The notes under the pieces were generated by a model, which was not told the DNA's origin, ran no database searches, and was given only the letters and a program-made list of their open reading frames with translations. A program made the translations under genes and the position numbers. Positions 21,625-23,211 of a stretch of 23,211 nucleotides of DNA are shown here, in pieces (position 1 is the stretch's first letter; every line of letters begins with the position of its first letter). The DNA is from Fimadaptatus sp948467645. Its GTDB lineage: Bacteria; Bacillota; Clostridia; Christensenellales; Aristaeellaceae. The DNA lies in assembly GCA_948467645.1 (NCBI GenBank), contig CAOKFD010000044.1, forward strand, positions 1-23,211. Direction: 5' to 3'.

Positions 21625-22533
21625 TTACGCGCGGCGCTCGCGCACTATCGTGACGCTGATATTCTGGTCATAGTTACCGAAGCCCTTACCGAATATATTA
21701 AACCCGCCCGGATTAGGCGCGTCCTCGGGGCTTTCTATTCTTAGTCTTATCGACTTACCGCCCGCGAGGTTCAACTCGGCGATAGTTACGTCGCTCATCT
21801 GGATACCGTCCACGTATGAGCCGCAGCTATTCACGACGATTTGTTTAAGCAATCCATACTGCGAGTTATTACCGCTGGAGTACCACGAAGGCGAGAACAT
21901 GCCCTCCTTATCGCCGAAGTCGCCGGGGCAGGTCCAGTAGCCGAGGCAGATTCCGTTCACATGAAAATATATATCGGACGGCCAGTTATTATCCCAGCCG
22001 GGCGCTTCGGAGCAGATTTCGAGCACCATGCGGATTTCCTCTATACTGCCCGAATCGTTCTGATAATTCGGCACGACGTATTCGACATAGCCATGCCCGA
22101 GGTAGAGCAGTCCGGCCTTATACCGCATTGGATCGGCGAAGCATCTTTCGTCATCACTATACCCGATCGACCCCTGAGTAGTCATAAGTCCGCAGGTAGG
22201 TTTAACCGACCAATCGACGTATTGGCCGACGGGAATATCGAACACGGATATTTCGGGATAATTCCTATGCGGTTCAAAGTTAAGCATGAATCCGTTCTGG
22301 ATAAGCCGACATCTTTTCTGAAGTCCCCGTTCGCCGGGCACGCTGCGGCATCTGATTATATCCGCGCTCTCAAGCACCTGCACATGTTTAGCAATAATGG
22401 TACTGGACAACCCGAGTTCATTTGCAAGTTCGCTTATATTCATCTCCCGCTCTTTAAGCAGTTCCACCATCATAAGTCTGGTCTTAGAAGCCAGCGCCGC
22501 AAAAAACGGATAAGCATTCCGATCCACTATCAT
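21625..22533 (-). CDS. ArsR-type regulator with a large C-terminal sensor-like domain
   Basis: 302 residues from the ATG at 22533 (GTGGGG lies 11 bases upstream; a GTG three codons earlier is too near it). The N-terminal 80 residues form a winged helix typical of ArsR: FFAALASKTRLMMVELLKE, then MNISELANELGLSSTIIAKHVQVLESADII, where the recognition helix lies. The remaining 220 residues are rich in Gly, Trp, Tyr and beta-type sequence with no ArsR metal-binding pattern, so a carbohydrate-binding or jelly-roll sensor is plausible. It is three times longer than plain ArsR proteins. It sits directly upstream of and in line with the sugar operon, so it probably controls that operon and itself. Confidence 0.72.
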   Translation of the reverse strand: MIVDRNAYPFFAALASKTRLMMVELLKEREMNISELANELGLSSTIIAKHVQVLESADIIRCRSVPGERGLQKRCRLIQNGFMLNFEPHRNYPEISVFDIPVGQYVDWSVKPTCGLMTTQGSIGYSDDERCFADPMRYKAGLLYLGHGYVEYVVPNYQNDSGSIEEIRMVLEICSEAPGWDNNWPSDIYFHVNGICLGYWTCPGDFGDKEGMFSPSWYSSGNNSQYGLLKQIVVNSCGSYVDGIQMSDVTIAELNLAGGKSIRLRIESPEDAPNPGGFNIFGKGFGNYDQNISVTIVRERRA

Positions 22534-22552
22534 TAAAGCCACTACCCCACAA

Positions 22553-22566
22553 GTTAATCGTTCAAC
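22553..22566. promoter_or_regulatory. Possible autoregulatory operator
   Basis: GTTAATCGTTCAAC is symmetric at 10 of 14 positions and lies between the -10 box and the start codon of the ArsR-type gene, where a repressor would block transcription. A second dyad, GTCAA-AAG-TTGAC (22656-22668), lies upstream of the -35. Neither has been matched to a known site. Confidence 0.35.
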
Positions 22567-22579
22567 TATTACAGCTTGA

Positions 22580-22609
22580 ATTATATCACACTTTACTTCG
22601 TCTTTGCAA
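22580..22609 (-). promoter_or_regulatory. Promoter of the regulator/sugar operon
   Basis: Minus strand: -35 TTGCAA (22604-22609), 18-nt spacer, -10 TATAAT (22580-22585). Start near 22573, about 40 bases before the regulator ATG. The region 22610-22776 beyond it shows no ORF. Confidence 0.65.
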
Positions 22610-22776
22610 TAGTGCCCAATTCAGGCGTATTTGGGCTTCGTCTTAACACAATCAAGTCAAAAGTTGACGACTTCCCTCTCAACTCTTACTCTTTTCATTT
22701 TAAGGGCTATCAATAAACTTCCAAGTTCACTATTTTACTTTTCGGGAGGGAATATTAGAAATGTTAAATTTTGATG

Positions 22777-23211
22777 GGGGGGACGTGTTCTTTCTTTTCA
22801 GAAGAAAAGAAAGAACCAAAGAAAAGTCGTTTATGTCTGTCGCCCGATAATCTATCTTAGTTCAGGCACTTTAAGGGGCTATATACGGGAAGCTGCCACG
22901 CATTCTTGCGCCGCTTATCTCGCCCAGAGCCAGCGGCGTTTGCTGTTGCCCGTGTCTGCGGCTCACGCATTCTATAATCTTAGCAGTTTCGGGATTCCGC
23001 GAATGGAGTTTTCTTGTTTAGGCAGGTTGCGCCCGCGCCATGTTCGCCACCCCTCGGCGGCTCAATTGCAGACTCGGCGGTGAGGTTCACGCCCGCCAAA
23101 AGTAGGGCGGGCGCGAAAACTGGCCGTCCGGACGCGAAACTAGATGTATTCGATAACATCCATGCCGCGCCCACCATAAATTAAAGTGGGCGCGGAAGCA
23201 ATAATCAGTCC
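22777..23211 (+). repeat. Structured dispersed repeat, copy B (cut by the right edge)
   Basis: Same order of hairpins as copy A at 14293: TTCTTTCTTTTC/GAAAAGAAAGAA (22788-22815), the CGCCGC region (where the T run is broken), CGCCCGCC/GGCGGGCG (about 23089-23112) and CCGCGCCCAC/GTGGGCGCGG (about 23166-23195). The tip of the third stem differs (loop of different length) while the arms are kept. Similarity still continues at the last base of the window, so the true length is unknown. Confidence 0.8.

Overview
The window looks like a chromosome segment of a low-oxygen, gut-type member of the Bacillota (Clostridia-like, possibly Christensenellales-related). Reasons: strong AGGAGG-type ribosome sites, consensus sigma-A promoters, a LplABC-type sugar ABC operon, an ECF S component, a CydDC-like heterodimeric ABC pair, and moderately high GC coding sequence broken by AT-rich intergenic patches. 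The taxonomic placement is inference; no rRNA is contained in the window.

Layout. The left edge (1-160) holds a minus-strand promoter with phased A-tracts and a leader that runs off the window, most likely an rRNA operon. Next is a minus-strand purine salvage pair (NCS2-like permease, then a phosphoribosyltransferase), with a divergent LysR-type regulator. At 3426-4073 lies a compact type I toxin-antitoxin locus: a minus-strand gene for a 41-residue hydrophobic peptide, faced by three tandem plus-strand antisense-RNA units, each with its own promoter and terminator. It was not in the supplied ORF calls. After a strong terminator comes a minus-strand heterodimeric ABC exporter pair, preceded by a translationally coupled 33-codon ORF with its own consensus promoter.

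From 8019 a plus-strand run begins with a leader peptide rich in Met and Cys and an attenuator-like hairpin set. It is followed by metN-metI-metQ, a GlcD-type FAD oxidase, a methionine/kynurenine-type aminotransferase and an ECF S component. Together these suggest uptake and interconversion of methionine or its 2-hydroxy/2-oxo analogues, controlled by Met/Cys supply. A 166-bp palindromic MITE-like element sits between the aminotransferase and the ECF gene.

14290-15203 is non-coding. It holds one copy of a structured repeat of at least 430 bp (second copy at the right edge), an 80-nt cruciform and a candidate minus-strand small RNA. Then come a lone AT-rich DUF3825-like gene and a minus-strand sugar operon: an ArsR-type regulator with a large C-terminal domain, an extracellular binding protein, two permeases and a GH2 glycosidase.

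Most notable: the triplicated-antitoxin type I locus with an anti-Shine-Dalgarno match, and the Met/Cys leader peptide in front of metNIQ.
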